This document shows positions 23,179-33,800 of a stretch of 64,000 nt of DNA, one piece after another. The stretch comes from Solea solea (lineage: Eukaryota > Chordata > Actinopteri > Pleuronectiformes > Soleidae). A program made the translations under genes and the position numbers. The stretch covers positions 27,422,822 to 27,486,821 of the forward strand of contig NC_081142.1 of assembly GCF_958295425.1 (NCBI RefSeq), in the 5' to 3' direction. Position 1 is the stretch's first letter, and each line of letters opens with the position of its first letter. The notes under the pieces are model-generated. The model did no database searches and had not been told where the DNA came from. It saw only the letters and a program-made list of their open reading frames with translations.

Positions 23179-23379
23179 GTGTTTTGGCCACACCATACTT
23201 GCATCATGGGAAAGTTGTTCTGGAGCAGGGAGAGGTCCCCGTCACAAATGTTACATTAGCTGAAGTATTTGACTCAGTGGAGAAGGCCACTGAAGTGGCA
23301 GCAGGGTTTTGCCAGAGAGGAAATGAATACAGCGTTTTAGGAAGTGGGATTTAAAGGCTTTTAGTAATGCTGGACTCAC

Positions 23380-23517
23380 ATGAAAGGTATGTTTGATGCC
23401 AGGGGCAAGGTTCTCTGTCTTGATCTTCCAGATGAGCGGTTGGGGGGAGTTAAGCACAAAGACCAGGGGCTTCTGGTGGCGCAGCAGAGACTGGATGGGC
23501 TTCAGATGAAGCTCCAC
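23380..23517 (-). CDS. tgfbr3: tgfbr3 coding exon 3: orphan domain
   Basis: A 138-bp exon of exactly 46 codons (residues 88-133), phase 0 on both sides, so skipping it would keep the frame. It encodes VELHLKPIQS, then KPLVFVLNSPQPLIWKIKTE and ends in KHTFH. The block LVFVLNSPQPLIW matches the strongly conserved VVFLLNSPHPLVW segment known from betaglycan, part of an orphan-domain beta sandwich. There are no cysteines or N-glycosylation sequons. The acceptor is CTCTCTCTTAG and the donor is GTGAGT. It is isolated, 15 kb from the preceding exon and 12.5 kb from the next, and is the only coding sequence seen between 10881 and 38700. Confidence 0.97.
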
Positions 23518-24454
23518 CTAAGAGAGAGGGGGTAGAAATAAACAGTCACATAAAGGAAACAACAGTACAAGTAAACTAAGGGGAAAACAACTGCATACAG
23601 AGAAAACATGTCACTGAAAGATCACATTATACTATTTACGGTTGATTTTCTCATGTTCACTTCAGAACATAAGAAACCGGCACATCTATCATGAGATGCC
23701 GGGAACTCTGTTTGGGTTATCTGTCCAATTCATGAGCTACTAGAGTTCTTGTTTGTATTGTTAAACAAGAACAACATCTATCAGAAGAAGACCAAGAACA
23801 ATTTCCATTAAAACGTATTTCAGATGTTTCCCTCGTGTTCTGTGATCATCACTGACTTCCAACAGGACACCAAATCAACTGTGTGAGCGAAGTTTAAATC
23901 ATAATCTAAATTTTAAAAAAATTGTTATTATAATCTTTAGACGTTGTGAAAATCCCCAATATCTTCTGGTATCTTTTATTTACTGAGGGTTTTCATAATT
24001 TAGTGTTTAATGATTTAGTAATACCTGACTCATGGATAAGGGGAGTGCTGGCACTTCATGCACTGAGTATAAGCACAAATGTTCAAGCTTGTTGGTCTTT
24101 ATCAGGCTTTTGTTTATGTACACACTTTTGCTGATAAACCCACAAAGACGACACGCCGTGCACTCCCTAAACTTGCCTCGCTCTGATACGGAGCCTCACA
24201 CAGTGGAGTCTTTGTTAACAACACAGAGGGAAAAAAACAAAGCAACAAAGTGGCGGCTCTCTGTTAACATCTCTACAGTATGCCATTAAAGTAGATTTAC
24301 ACAGTCTGTTGGTGAAACAGGGGAAAACAAACTTCATGTTTTGGGACTTTGTGTGTGTTTTGTTTTCACTGTTTGACACATCTGAATGATTTGGGCCGTT
24401 ACCCCAGTCATCTGACTTCATTTAAAGGGTGAGTTTGGGCTGCGTTTGACACAA

Positions 24455-24874
24455 AAGCACGGCACGACTCGCCTCACCACGCTCCGGTATGGCTATTTTG
24501 CATTTCCATTAGCGACAGTACCTGGGACTGTTTTTAGTTCTATACGTGACATCGTCAGACTGCCGGCCACTGACTGGTCAAAGTGTCGTCACAGGAAGAC
24601 ACAAGAACCAGCCTGAACAATGCCGAAGTGTAGATCAGTCAAAAAGACTTAAAAATCCTAAAAACGTGGGTTCATCTCCAACAATTACCAAGGAAATGTC
24701 TAAAATCTCAGTATTGAACAGAGGAGTCTGGTGTATTTAGTCCAGTTTGTGTGCCAGGCGGAGTCTGTGCTCCGCTCAGGGAGGAAGTACTGAACAAATG
24801 GTTTTAATGAACTGATTCTAATGATTCAGTTACGCTGAAAACAACTGCTTTACAAGTCATGAGTCACTTGTGTG

Positions 24875-24909
<35 letters not shown>

Positions 24910-24945
24910 CACGTGTAAAACAACGTCACAGCAGTGGAGTGCTTT
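24455..24945. mobile_element. MITE copy 1, interrupted by (TG)n
   Basis: The left end is GCACGGCACGACTCGCC, followed by CATTTCCATTAGCGACAGTA and CCTGGGAC. The internal block GAGGAGTCTGGTGTATTTA and the block GGAGGAAGTACTGAACAAA, then TGAACTGATTCTAATGATTC are shared with the copy at 28580-29008. The (TG)n at 24869-24909 lies inside. The terminal sequence type (CCATTAGCGACAGTACC) is one I associate with non-autonomous fish DNA transposons. Confidence 0.65.
24869..24909. repeat. (TG)n microsatellite
   Basis: About 20 TG units with one CG interruption. Confidence 0.95.
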
Positions 24946-25185
24946 TCAACTACAAACTAGAGTTTGTGTCACTGAGGTAAACTCAAAGGATGGATTTTTA
25001 ACCCATACAGCCAGAATTTAAAATGTCAATATAATAAATATGATAAAAGTGAGTGTTAATGTATAATGTCAAGTAAAAAACAAACAACTGAACTTTCTCT
25101 TTGACATGATCAGTACCACTGCTTTAATGAGAAATCCTCACTTCTTCTGTCTGTCTGCTCTCGTTCCCAGGCTAACCTTATTAGC

Positions 25186-25186
<1 letters not shown>

Positions 25187-25219
<33 letters not shown>
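25187..25219. repeat. (GT)n microsatellite
   Basis: About 16 GT units. Confidence 0.95.
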
Positions 25220-25220
<1 letters not shown>

Positions 25221-26374
25221 AACAGTAAAAGCCTGTAAATCACTAATTCAACCCACAAGGATTCCCATTTTTTGACCTCCAATAACTTCATCAGTGACAG
25301 CCTGTGACCAAATTAAATGAGCTTTTTAAGAGTTTTTACAATAGAGAGGAACATTGTGCGTCCACTGTAGCTAATATTGGAACAAAAGATGCACAATTAT
25401 AGTGGTGGAGATGGTGAAAACTGCATTCATACACCATGTTTGAGTGTGGTCATCTGTCCATGCTTATCTGATTAGACAAGATTTTAGAAACCGCTGGAAT
25501 TTGTCCGATTGGTTGGAAGACCTTTTGAACATCAACACCCCTGTGAGAGCGCCGCGGTCAACACACCAGTTTCTCTCAGACGTTCTTAGATCCAGGTTGA
25601 AACTTAGAGGGGATGGATCGTTTTTTTCGTTTACATCCCATAAACGCACTGCCCAGAATGTCACCTCTCCTTGGCTTTCAACTCGAGTGGAGTATCGATC
25701 ATCCTCTAAATTAAGAAGTGTCTTTATTGTTTTTTCATTATTTTATGACCTTGTTGATTACTGTGAAGCAGCAAACTTGGCCTTGACCTTCACAACAGCG
25801 TTTAAGTCAGTGTCAATAATATAAGGAAACTCCTACCAGTGTATTTTGATTGAGAACACAAACAAAGACAAAGAAAGTTACTTTATAAATTCAACATTTA
25901 GGTTGAACTGATTATTTCCCGTGTAATCAACCTGGACTAACACAATGTCTACTTCAGAAAGGTTTGCAGGAGTTCAGTTTAGATGCCATCTCTCTGCAGC
26001 ATTAACACATAGTCTAAACTGTGGAAACAGTCTAAACTGATTGTGTAACACATTTCAAGACCAAAAGGTTGGTACGACTGATCACTTTTGCATCATTTTC
26101 ATGAAATTATGACGATAATGACATTTCTGGAGTCTGTTAACAAACTAAACAACATCAATTTTGATCAGTTTCATCATAAATCAGTTATCTCAAAGAAGTC
26201 TTTCTGTTGGGACATTGCACTATTGTTTTGTGATAGTTTCTTTATAGATTTCTTATAGTTACTCATAGTGTTGTACAGCAAATGGAGCAATATGACACAT
26301 TATTCCTGTTGCTGCTGTTTTATTGACGTGGTCCTGTACAGCACTGGTCAACCTTGGTTGTTTTAAACATGCTC

Positions 26375-26508
26375 TATTATTGTTATTATTATTATTATTA
26401 TTATCATCATCATTATTATTATTATTATTATTATTCATAATAATAATAATGATAATAATAATAGTGGTAATGATGGTGGTAATAATAATAATAATAATAA
26501 TAATAGCA

Positions 26509-26559
<51 letters not shown>

Positions 26560-26713
26560 ATTATTATAATACTAATATTATGATAATAATAATAATAGCA
26601 ATAATAATAATGATAATAACAATATACATTATTGTTATTATTATTATTGTTATTAATAATTATAATAATAATAAAACTGATAATAATAATAATAATAAAA
26701 AAGAATAAGAATG

Positions 26714-26764
<51 letters not shown>

Positions 26765-26782
26765 GCAATAATAATAATAATC

Positions 26783-26814
<32 letters not shown>
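26375..26814. repeat. Long (ATT)n / (AAT)n trinucleotide array
   Basis: About 440 bp of ATT units switching to AAT (reverse complement) and back, with sparse GAT, GGT and AGC interruptions. Strand switches occur near 26440, 26525, 26575 and 26630, so the array contains internal inverted segments. Open frames over it encode only Ile/Asn/Leu homopolymers and are not genes. Confidence 0.97.
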
Positions 26815-26816
<2 letters not shown>

Positions 26817-27523
26817 TCAAACGTGACACTGCCCATGGTTTACAGGAAGGTAACATACTGTCTTAAGAGACCAGGCTGTAATAAATCACACAGCCTCTTA
26901 ACAGTTTTCAACACAATTAGATACAGATTTTTTTTGTGTGATTTCTGTATTGTGTGTAATGTGACAGGTTCAAAGGCTCGTCACTGTGCTGCTGTGTGAA
27001 GCCGTCGAACATGAGACGCCATCAGCAGATGGAGTGATCACACAGCATCAGAGTTTCACACGTGTTAAAGCCCTGAGGGACAGCATGACAGAAGAGACGG
27101 TTCAGACGGTTCCCTGTGAATGTGCTGAAAAGATAATCATTAAAAAGTCCCACATGTGAGACATGGAAGCGCAAGAATCACTGAACACTTGTCTATGAGG
27201 TAAAGTGACGAGTGATCCAGAAAAACACATCAGAAACCTGTTGGTTTTTTTTCTACCATTTCATTTTTACAGTCAAATCTGTGGAAAAAAAAAGGCGCAT
27301 TCATGGCTCCTCTGAGAGTCACGTCAACCGAGATAGAGTAATACCTGGCCTGGGTTTGAGGCCCCACGGCTTTGAGTGATGGACGAGAAAGGGAGGCAGA
27401 GAAAGAGGAGGAAGGAATTTTAAACCCCAGACGAAAACATTTCCAGAAGACGTGAAGTCATCCGCAAACACACAAACAGAGAGGAAGCAGAGCGCGGGCC
27501 AAGAAGAGGAAAACTGAGGCAAA

Positions 27524-27564
27524 TACTAAAGGGACAGTTCAGGATTTGTGCGATTGACAAGTGC

Positions 27565-27608
<44 letters not shown>

Positions 27609-27660
27609 GCCACTGAAAACATGCTTCCTAAAAGTACTCCCTAAACTCTCCCTTTAATGT
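27524..27660. mobile_element. Short terminal-repeat element containing (AC)n
   Basis: The left end is ACTAAAGGGACAGTTCAGG. The right end, reverse-complemented, is ATTAAAGGGAGAGTTTAGGG. The ends match over about 15 bases, and the right edge reads TTTAAT. The interior is mostly an (AC)n tract (27566-27606). It resembles a minimal TTAA-flanked MITE. Confidence 0.5.
27566..27606. repeat. (AC)n microsatellite
   Basis: About 20 uninterrupted AC units. Confidence 0.95.
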
Positions 27661-27788
27661 CTTTTTCATGTAATAACGCCCATCTAAATCAGTCCTGGAT
27701 TGGGTAACAGAAGCAGTTGATGTGGAACTGCGCTCAGAGATCAGACCTCAGTCACAGAGCCACAGTGTGAAGAGAGAAGAGGTGCAGA

Positions 27789-27831
27789 GAGGGAGGGAGG
27801 GAGGGATGGAGGGAGGGAGAGAGGGAGGGAG
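27789..27831. repeat. (GGGA)n microsatellite
   Basis: Imperfect GGGA/GAGG tetranucleotide tract. Confidence 0.9.
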
Positions 27832-28082
27832 TCCACTGGTGAACAGTGGGACACACCTGATTGATTATCTGGAGCCTGGCACAGGGATTTGGGGACCGGT
27901 GTACGTTTACAGTTGCGGGGCACATTTGCCAGCAGCCATGGATGGAGGCCTGTCTAGACCTATCACATTACTGAAATCAAGCTCCACACAGGGGACGACA
28001 GCTGTAGCGGGATAAGCAAAGGCCCATCACCGAGCATGCCATTAGTGGTGGTAGCATGTGTAAACAATGAAAATGTAACCCA

Positions 28083-28168
28083 GAGAGAGACAGAGAGAGA
28101 GTGAGGGAGGGGGAGAGAGAGAGAGAGAGAGAGAGAGTGAGGGGGAGAGAGAGAGAGAGAGAGAGAGC
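28083..28168. repeat. (GA)n microsatellite
   Basis: About 85 bases of GA, with GAGGG interruptions near 28105 and 28141. Confidence 0.95.
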
Positions 28169-28365
28169 TTCAACAGTGAGCTTTGAACAACAAACATAAA
28201 GTTAGAATAAACCCCAAAAGATGAATCACACATGGTTTTTGTTTTTTTTTGCTTTGACTGTGTAACAAAAGCACACAGTTAGAGTGAAATGGCTGTGACA
28301 CTGTACTTGTTATGGGTGACACCCTGTGTTTTCAAACACTGTGTCATGTGATGCGGGAGGGAGAA

Positions 28366-28450
28366 TGGGGGAAGACGCAGAGTGGAATCGAACCTCAGTC
28401 ACTGCAGTGGGCCTTTCTGACCTACGGGGCACCAGCTCTACCAACTTCCC
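28366..28450 (-). mobile_element. tRNA-like sequence (SINE head or tRNA pseudogene)
   Basis: On the minus strand it reads TTGGTAGAGCTGG (box A-like), 37 bases, then GGTTCGATTCC (perfect box B). A GGGGGAAG/CTTCCCCC pair closes the region. The T-stem has mismatches and the closing helix is not placed where an acceptor stem should be, so it is not an intact tRNA gene. Confidence 0.45.
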
Positions 28451-28579
28451 CCCAGTTGCCCCACCATTGCAACTAATGACTCCTCCTGTTGGTGCTTATC
28501 ACAGGCAGAAGTTTGTATTCTAAACTCTTGGGACAGAGCTCAATATCATTAACTTCATCAACTGGACCATTTTCCACTC

Positions 28580-29008
28580 GCACGGCACGACTCGCACTGC
28601 ATCGACGCATTTATTTTGCGTCTGATTAATCGATTATCAAAATAGTTGTCGATTAATTTAGTAATCGATTAATAATCAATGAATGGATGAATTGTTTCAG
28701 CTCTTATCTCAGTATTTAACAGAGGAGTCTGGTGTATTTAACGACAGCACTGCTGAAAGCGGCGATTGCGACCAGCGAGCCACGTCTCCAACCCTGCCGC
28801 TGTGTTTCAGTCCAGTCTGTGCTCCGGTCATGGAGGAAGTACTGAACAAAGAGTTTTAATGAACTGATTCTAATGATTCAGTTCCACTGAAAACACAGTC
28901 ACAGCAGTTTCCATGCAGCCTTGCTGGGATGACCCCGGCCCCTTGAGGAGGTACTATTGTAATGGAAACACAGCCAAATCATGCAGAGCTGGGACCATGT
29001 AGTGGAGA
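28580..29008. mobile_element. MITE copy 2, with a hAT-like piece inside
   Basis: It starts with the same 16 bases as copy 1 (GCACGGCACGACTCGC) and shares its internal blocks. It ends near GAGCTGGGACCATGTAGTGG, which partly mirrors the left terminus of copy 1. Between 28621 and 28708, CGATTA-rich sequence (TTAATCGATTA.. forms) looks like an end of another hAT-type MITE similar to that at 61346-61863. Confidence 0.6.
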
Positions 29009-29520
29009 CACGACTTTCTTGTTTCCAGAACGTCTGACATCACAAGGAACTATGAAAAAAAACAACACACAAGCCAGAACAACCACTGGCAACGGAATTG
29101 GTCTTAATCTCCTTCTTTAGCGGCTTCACTCAGGTTAAAAAATCCCAGTTCTATACTGAGAGTTTGACAGTGATTCCCACCCTGTACTGTGAGCAGGAGT
29201 GATGAGTTATCAGTGACCCAGCAGTGAGAGCTCAGTATCAGCGCAGCTCAGTGTCCTCGCAGGAAAAGGGAGTTTCCTTTATTGATGGAGCTAATTAAGT
29301 GTCTGATGATCCCCGCAGACTCAGAGAAAGACCCAAAACATCCTTTAATTAACCAAAAACTAAGACTAATCTGATAATCTGAGGGAAAACATTCGCCGCC
29401 CTCCCAGGAAATAATAGTCAACATAGACAGACAAGAAAGACAGCACAATGTATTCAGTGGCACGAGGCAGACAAACAGGGAGCTGTCTCACAATAACAAG
29501 TGGTTTGAAGGGTTTTAAGA

Positions 29521-29600
29521 TTTAAGATTCAAGATTCAAGAGTCTTTAATGTCCATTATATCACGATGGAAATGTTGTCTCCCTTGGACACACACTTCAC
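29521..29600 (-). mobile_element. LINE 3' end with (GAATCTT)-type tail
   Basis: The plus strand shows TTTAAGATTCAAGATTCAAG, then AGTCTTTAATGTCCAT. On the minus strand this is ATGGACATTAAAGACTCTTG plus repeated AATCTTG, a typical fish retroelement terminus. Confidence 0.55.
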
Positions 29601-29732
29601 TTTAGTCAAACAAACACAACCTTTTAAATAACGTGTTCCCCTCCTCGCCTGAGGCGGCGCTGCATCAAGAGTTACTGAAGGAGAAGACAAGACAACACTG
29701 TACAAGAAAACTCGCTCATCTGTTGGTTAACG

Positions 29733-30250
29733 CAGGACAGTGGCAGGACAGTGGCAGGACAGTAGCAGGACAGTGGCAGGACAGTAGCAGGACAGTGGCA
29801 GGACAGTGGCAGGACAGTAGCAGGACAGTGGCAGGACAGTAGCAGGACAGTGGCAGGACAGTGGCAGGACAGTGGCAGGACAGTGGCAGGACAGTGGCAG
29901 GACAGTGGCAGGACAGTGGCAGGACAGTAGCAGGACAGTGGCAGGACAGTGGCAGGACAGTGGCAGGACAGTAGCAGGACAGTGGCAGGACAGTAGCAGG
30001 ACAGTAGCAGGACAGTGGCAGGACAGTAGCAGGACAGTGGCAGGACAGTGGCAGGACAGTAGCAGGACAGTGGCAGGACAGTGGCAGGACAGTAGCAGGA
30101 CAGGAGCTAGACAGTAGCAGGACAGTAGCAGGACAGTGGCAGGACAGTAGCAGGACAGTAGCAGGACAGTGGCAGGACAGTAGCAGGACAGTAGCAGGAC
30201 AGTAGCAGGACAGTGGCAGGACAGTAGCAGGACAGTGGCAGGACAGTAGC
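29733..30250. repeat. 11-bp minisatellite, about 47 units
   Basis: The unit is CAGGACAGTGG, with a common G-to-A variant CAGGACAGTAG. Period 11 is kept through almost the whole 518 bp; one unit near 30100 is changed to GGAGCTAG. Because 11 is not a multiple of 3, three units give an 11-residue repeat (GQWQDSGRTVA on plus), so long stop-free frames arise on both strands without being genes. Confidence 0.97.
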
Positions 30251-30398
30251 TCCGTGGTAGAGCTAGTTGTCTTTCGAGTGGAAGTTTCTGGGTTCAATTC
30301 CCGGCTACGTTAGTCTGCACACTGATGAGAGATGGATGACTGGCAAACCTCTTGTGTAAAGTGGCTTTGACGAGGAAAGCGCTTTATATATAAATGCT
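30245..30398 (+). mobile_element. tRNA-derived SINE, plus orientation, abutting the minisatellite
   Basis: Box A region TAGCTCCGTGGTAGAGC, box B GGTTCAATTCC (perfect consensus), then GTCTGCACACTGATG. The tail is GTGTAAAGTGGCTTTGACGA, then GGAAAGCGCTTTATATATAA and a short (ATT)n. The middle is shorter than in other copies of this fish family I recall. The SINE begins inside or immediately after the last 11-bp unit. Confidence 0.75.
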
Positions 30399-30556
30399 GT
30401 TATTATTATTATCATATATTGCAATGTAACTTTCCTTATTTGTAATGTCACAAAGGTTCAAGATATCTCTGTAAAATATTAATGGATCGCACAAACACTA
30501 TGAGTCTATGAGGTATAACATGTTAGTTCTTGGAATGCTTTACTCCACATGTGTGA

Positions 30557-31059
30557 AATATAATATAATATAATATAATATAATATAATATAGTATAATA
30601 TGATATAATATAATATAATATAATATAACATAAAATAAAATAAAATAAAATAAAATAAAATAAAATAAAATAAAATAATATGATATAATATAATATGATA
30701 TGATATAATATAATATAATATAATATAATATAATATAATATAATATAATATAATATAATATAATATAATATAGTATAGTATAATATGATATAATATAATA
30801 TAATATAATATAATATAATATAATATCATATCATATCATATCATATCATATCACATAACATAACATAACATAACATAATATATTATAACATAACATAACA
30901 TAACATAACATAAAATAAAATAAAATAAAATAAAATAAAATAAAATAAAATAAAATAAAATAAAATAAAATAAAATAATATAATATAATATGACATAATA
31001 TAATATAATATAATACAATATAATATGATATAATATAATATAATATAATATAATATAAC
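30557..31059. repeat. Composite pentanucleotide array (TATAA / TAAAA / TAACA / TATCA)n
   Basis: About 500 bp with a constant 5-bp period. Blocks of TATAA alternate with TAAAA (30633-30675 and 30910-30975), TATCA (30826-30852) and TAACA (30853-30912). Block switching at constant period indicates one array that diversified and re-expanded. Confidence 0.97.
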
Positions 31060-31737
31060 AGTCTTTAATCATCTAACACTGATAATGATAATTGTTGATA
31101 TGACTGTATTATAAATGTTTATTATAATAACCTTTGGGCCATATCAACCTGCCCTTTCCAATAATAGTAAAAAAACAAGCTCACGGGGAGTTACCATGTG
31201 GAATGAGGCAAAAGCTGAATAACAAAGAGTGCTGGCTCAGAACAACAAAGTCATGGAGGACGGCGTACTGCCTGGGACCAGTCAGGCTGCGTTATCTGAT
31301 GCGTGTCTATGTACGCGTGTCTTGTCAGTCTGGATCTTGGTTCGTTCTGGATCACTGAGAGTGTACAGAGGGAAGTGGAGCCGGGGCAGAGGGGCTCAGT
31401 GACGGACAAAAAACCCGCTGAGCGCTCTTATCAGTGCCACCCACATATTTAAGGAACAAGTTGGATGCTACCTGAACTATGACGGTTATCAGTCTGCACT
31501 CGGTTCAGCGCCGCAGGGCAAGAACATCAGAGAGAGAGAGAGAGAGACATGGGCCTCGGGATAGAAATCTCAAGCAGCAGAAGAAAATAACATGGGGATG
31601 ATGAAGAAGGGCAAACAGTGATTATGATTTTTTTTCTTTCATTTTATCAATATTCTGCATGTGCCACTTTGAGTTGACATTCTATTTAAATGTCAAGTCC
31701 TTCGTTCGTTATTTTTGCTATTTTATTCTGTACCTCA

Positions 31738-31806
31738 AGCCGGGAGTCTCTGCAAAAATGTCATTATGTCTCATAATGACAATAAAACTTCTTGAAATCT
31801 TGAGCG
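31738..31806 (+). mobile_element. LINE 3' end remnant
   Basis: AATGTCATTATGTCTCATAA, then TGACAATAAAACTTCTTG and AAATCTTGAG. It fits the terminus TGACAATAAA..TTCTTGAATCTTG seen in reverse at 29521-29600. Confidence 0.5.
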
Positions 31807-33220
31807 GTAATGTCAGGATTGTAATGCTCATGTACGTGGATTATGGGCTGACACTTTTTAATCCAAAATCATCCATACGAACTCACAGCCTTACAAAAGA
31901 AGTTGAAAATATAAGTGAATTTGGTGGAGAAAGTTCAGCCCTGGCGTGTGGTTGGTCTCGTGTGCGAGCTCGACTCATATCTGACACCGCTCTCACCAGC
32001 TGTTTGTTCCATGCTGAGCTCCTCCCCCATATTGTCACTCACACAGTCAAAAGATATCTGCAAATTCCAGCTGATAAAACAATCCGCCGCTCGGCCTCAC
32101 CCTGATCCAGAGCCAGCGGCTGTTTGATGTTTGCCTATGGTAAACTGATTAAAGAAAGACGGCCGTGCACAGATATCGTCGGCCCCTTTTTGTTTATTTT
32201 CCACCCTGTCACCAGACTGTTTACCCAGACGGGCCTTCTGCTTCTTTGAGTTATTTATGCTCAAAGATCTGAAGCAACTTGGGAGCATTAGTGTCCACCT
32301 CAATGCCAAGATCTTCATCAACAAATGTGAAGCAGTGGACGTTAGCAGCGTGCTAAAGCCTCCCCCCTCCCTCTCTTTGGCATGTGACGGACAATGAACA
32401 TGTGGAAAAATGTTTAAACATGATACCTACACGGTCAAACCGGGGCAAGAGGAAAAGAAATCAGCAAGCGGGGATGAGGTCATTGTTTTGGTCGAGCTTA
32501 AGTGGCACAACACCAACACCTCAGGTCAATAGTCGTTAGATATTTTGCCTCAAGGGTTTAAAGTTTGGATGAAAAATGTGCTTAAAATCTCGTACGAGAC
32601 ACAGCTCACGATCAATGTCTCTCACATATTCCACCTGGCACTACAGGTATCGCCATGCTAAGCTAACGCTCACGTTACTAGACTTACAGTCTTTCAAACC
32701 TGGCCTGACTCACTTTGGAGACCCACATCGGTATCATAAAGAAAAACAGATCTGCTTCTGTTACTTTGATCAGGACGAGTGAAGCTGAAGAAATCATCTT
32801 CACTTCAGACAAATGTGAAAAACACTTCATAAAGAATGCCTTGTCCAGATGAGACACTGTCCACACTTGTCATTGTCTATGAAAAGAAAACAGCCCACTG
32901 TCTGAAAGTCCAGAATATGAAAAACAACTCTCAATCTGAATGGAGAGAAATAAAAGCTCTTTGGTAAACCTTTGTAATAAATAATCTAGAAGACGATGAA
33001 AGTTTCCGGGTTTGTGACACTGAATTCATCCTGAACTGAGCTGTGAAAGTGTCTCTAAAAGTGACAGTGAACCTAACTTCAAATGATGATATAAATGACG
33101 GATGTTATCCTACAACAATAAAAGCTTTAATTAGCTTGGAGTCACTTTTCAGGCAGCTGCGCTTCATTTTGTGTCACTTCAGTTTTTTGTAAGGAAACAC
33201 TTCATTCACACAATAGTAGT

Positions 33221-33800
33221 ACAGCTGTGGTTAGCTGTCGTTAGCTGTCATTAGCTGTTGTTAGCTGTTGTTAGCTGTCGTTAGCTGTCGTTAGCTGTTG
33301 TTAGCTGTCATTAACTGTTGTTAGTTGTTGTTAGTTGTCATTAGCTGTCGTTAGCTGTGGTTAGCTGTTGTTAGCTGTTGTTAGTTGTCGTTAGCTGTCG
33401 TTAGTTGTAGTTAGCTGTCGTTAGCTGTCGTTAGCAGTCGTTAGCTGTGGTTAGCTGTCCTTAGCTGTGGTTAGCTGTCGTTAGCTGTGGTTAGCTGTGG
33501 TTAGCTGTCGTTAGCTGTCGTTAGCTGTTGTTAGCTGTGGTTAGCTGTTGTTAGCTGTGGTTAGCTGTCGTTAGCTGTCGTTAGCTGTGGTTAGCTGTCG
33601 TTAGCTGTGGTTAGCTGTCGTTAGCTGTGGTTAGCTGTCGTTAGCTGTTGTTAGCTGTGGTTAGCTGTCGTTAGCTGTTGTTAGCTGTCGTTAGCTGTGG
33701 TTAGCTGTTGTTAGCTGTTGTTAGCTGTCGTTAGCTGTTGTTAGTTGTCGTTAGCTGTCGTTAGCTGTGGTTAGCTGTGGTTAGCTGTCGTTAGCTGTTG
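33221..33800. repeat. 10-bp minisatellite, 58 units, no indels
   Basis: The unit is TTAGCTGTCG. From 33231 to 33800 there are 57 consecutive units in perfect 10-bp register. I counted the last two bases: CG 23, TG 15, GG 14, CA 3, AG 1, CC 1. Bases 1-8 are almost constant (exceptions TTAGTTGT, TTAACTGT, TTAGCAGT). The first unit (33221-33230) is ACAGCTGTGG. Confidence 0.98.

Larger units (their letters stand above)
10882..23379 (-). other. tgfbr3: tgfbr3 intron between coding exons 3 and 4
   Basis: A 12.5-kb intron, phase 0. Recognised content: LINE 3' end (11231-11460), TTAA-type element end (12127), SINE tail plus hAT-like end (14089-14330), dispersed repeat copy B (14848-15073), reverse-palindrome repeat (17045-17460), perfect hairpin (17850-17923), dispersed repeat (18686-18841) and several microsatellites. 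The stretches 15080-17040 and 19661-22660 contain nothing I can name beyond simple repeats. Confidence 0.9.

Noticed and set aside
25444..25824. 126-codon plus-strand frame as a separate gene
   Set aside because: No recognisable domain, no splice context and no family resemblance; length is possible by chance in 64 kb.
26259..26856. Ile/Asn/Leu homopolymer frames
   Set aside because: They are the AAT/ATT array in each orientation; pure composition.
28366..28450. Possible functional tRNA gene on the minus strand
   Set aside because: Boxes A and B are good, but the T-stem has mismatches and the end helix is misplaced; kept only as a tRNA-like repeat.
29716..30297. 193-codon stop-free frame on the minus strand (repeating SCHCPATVLPL)
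   Set aside because: It is the 11-bp minisatellite read in all three phases; no flanking splice signals or unique sequence.
30557..31059. TATA-box cluster
   Set aside because: TATAA is simply the pentanucleotide unit of the array; no promoter context.
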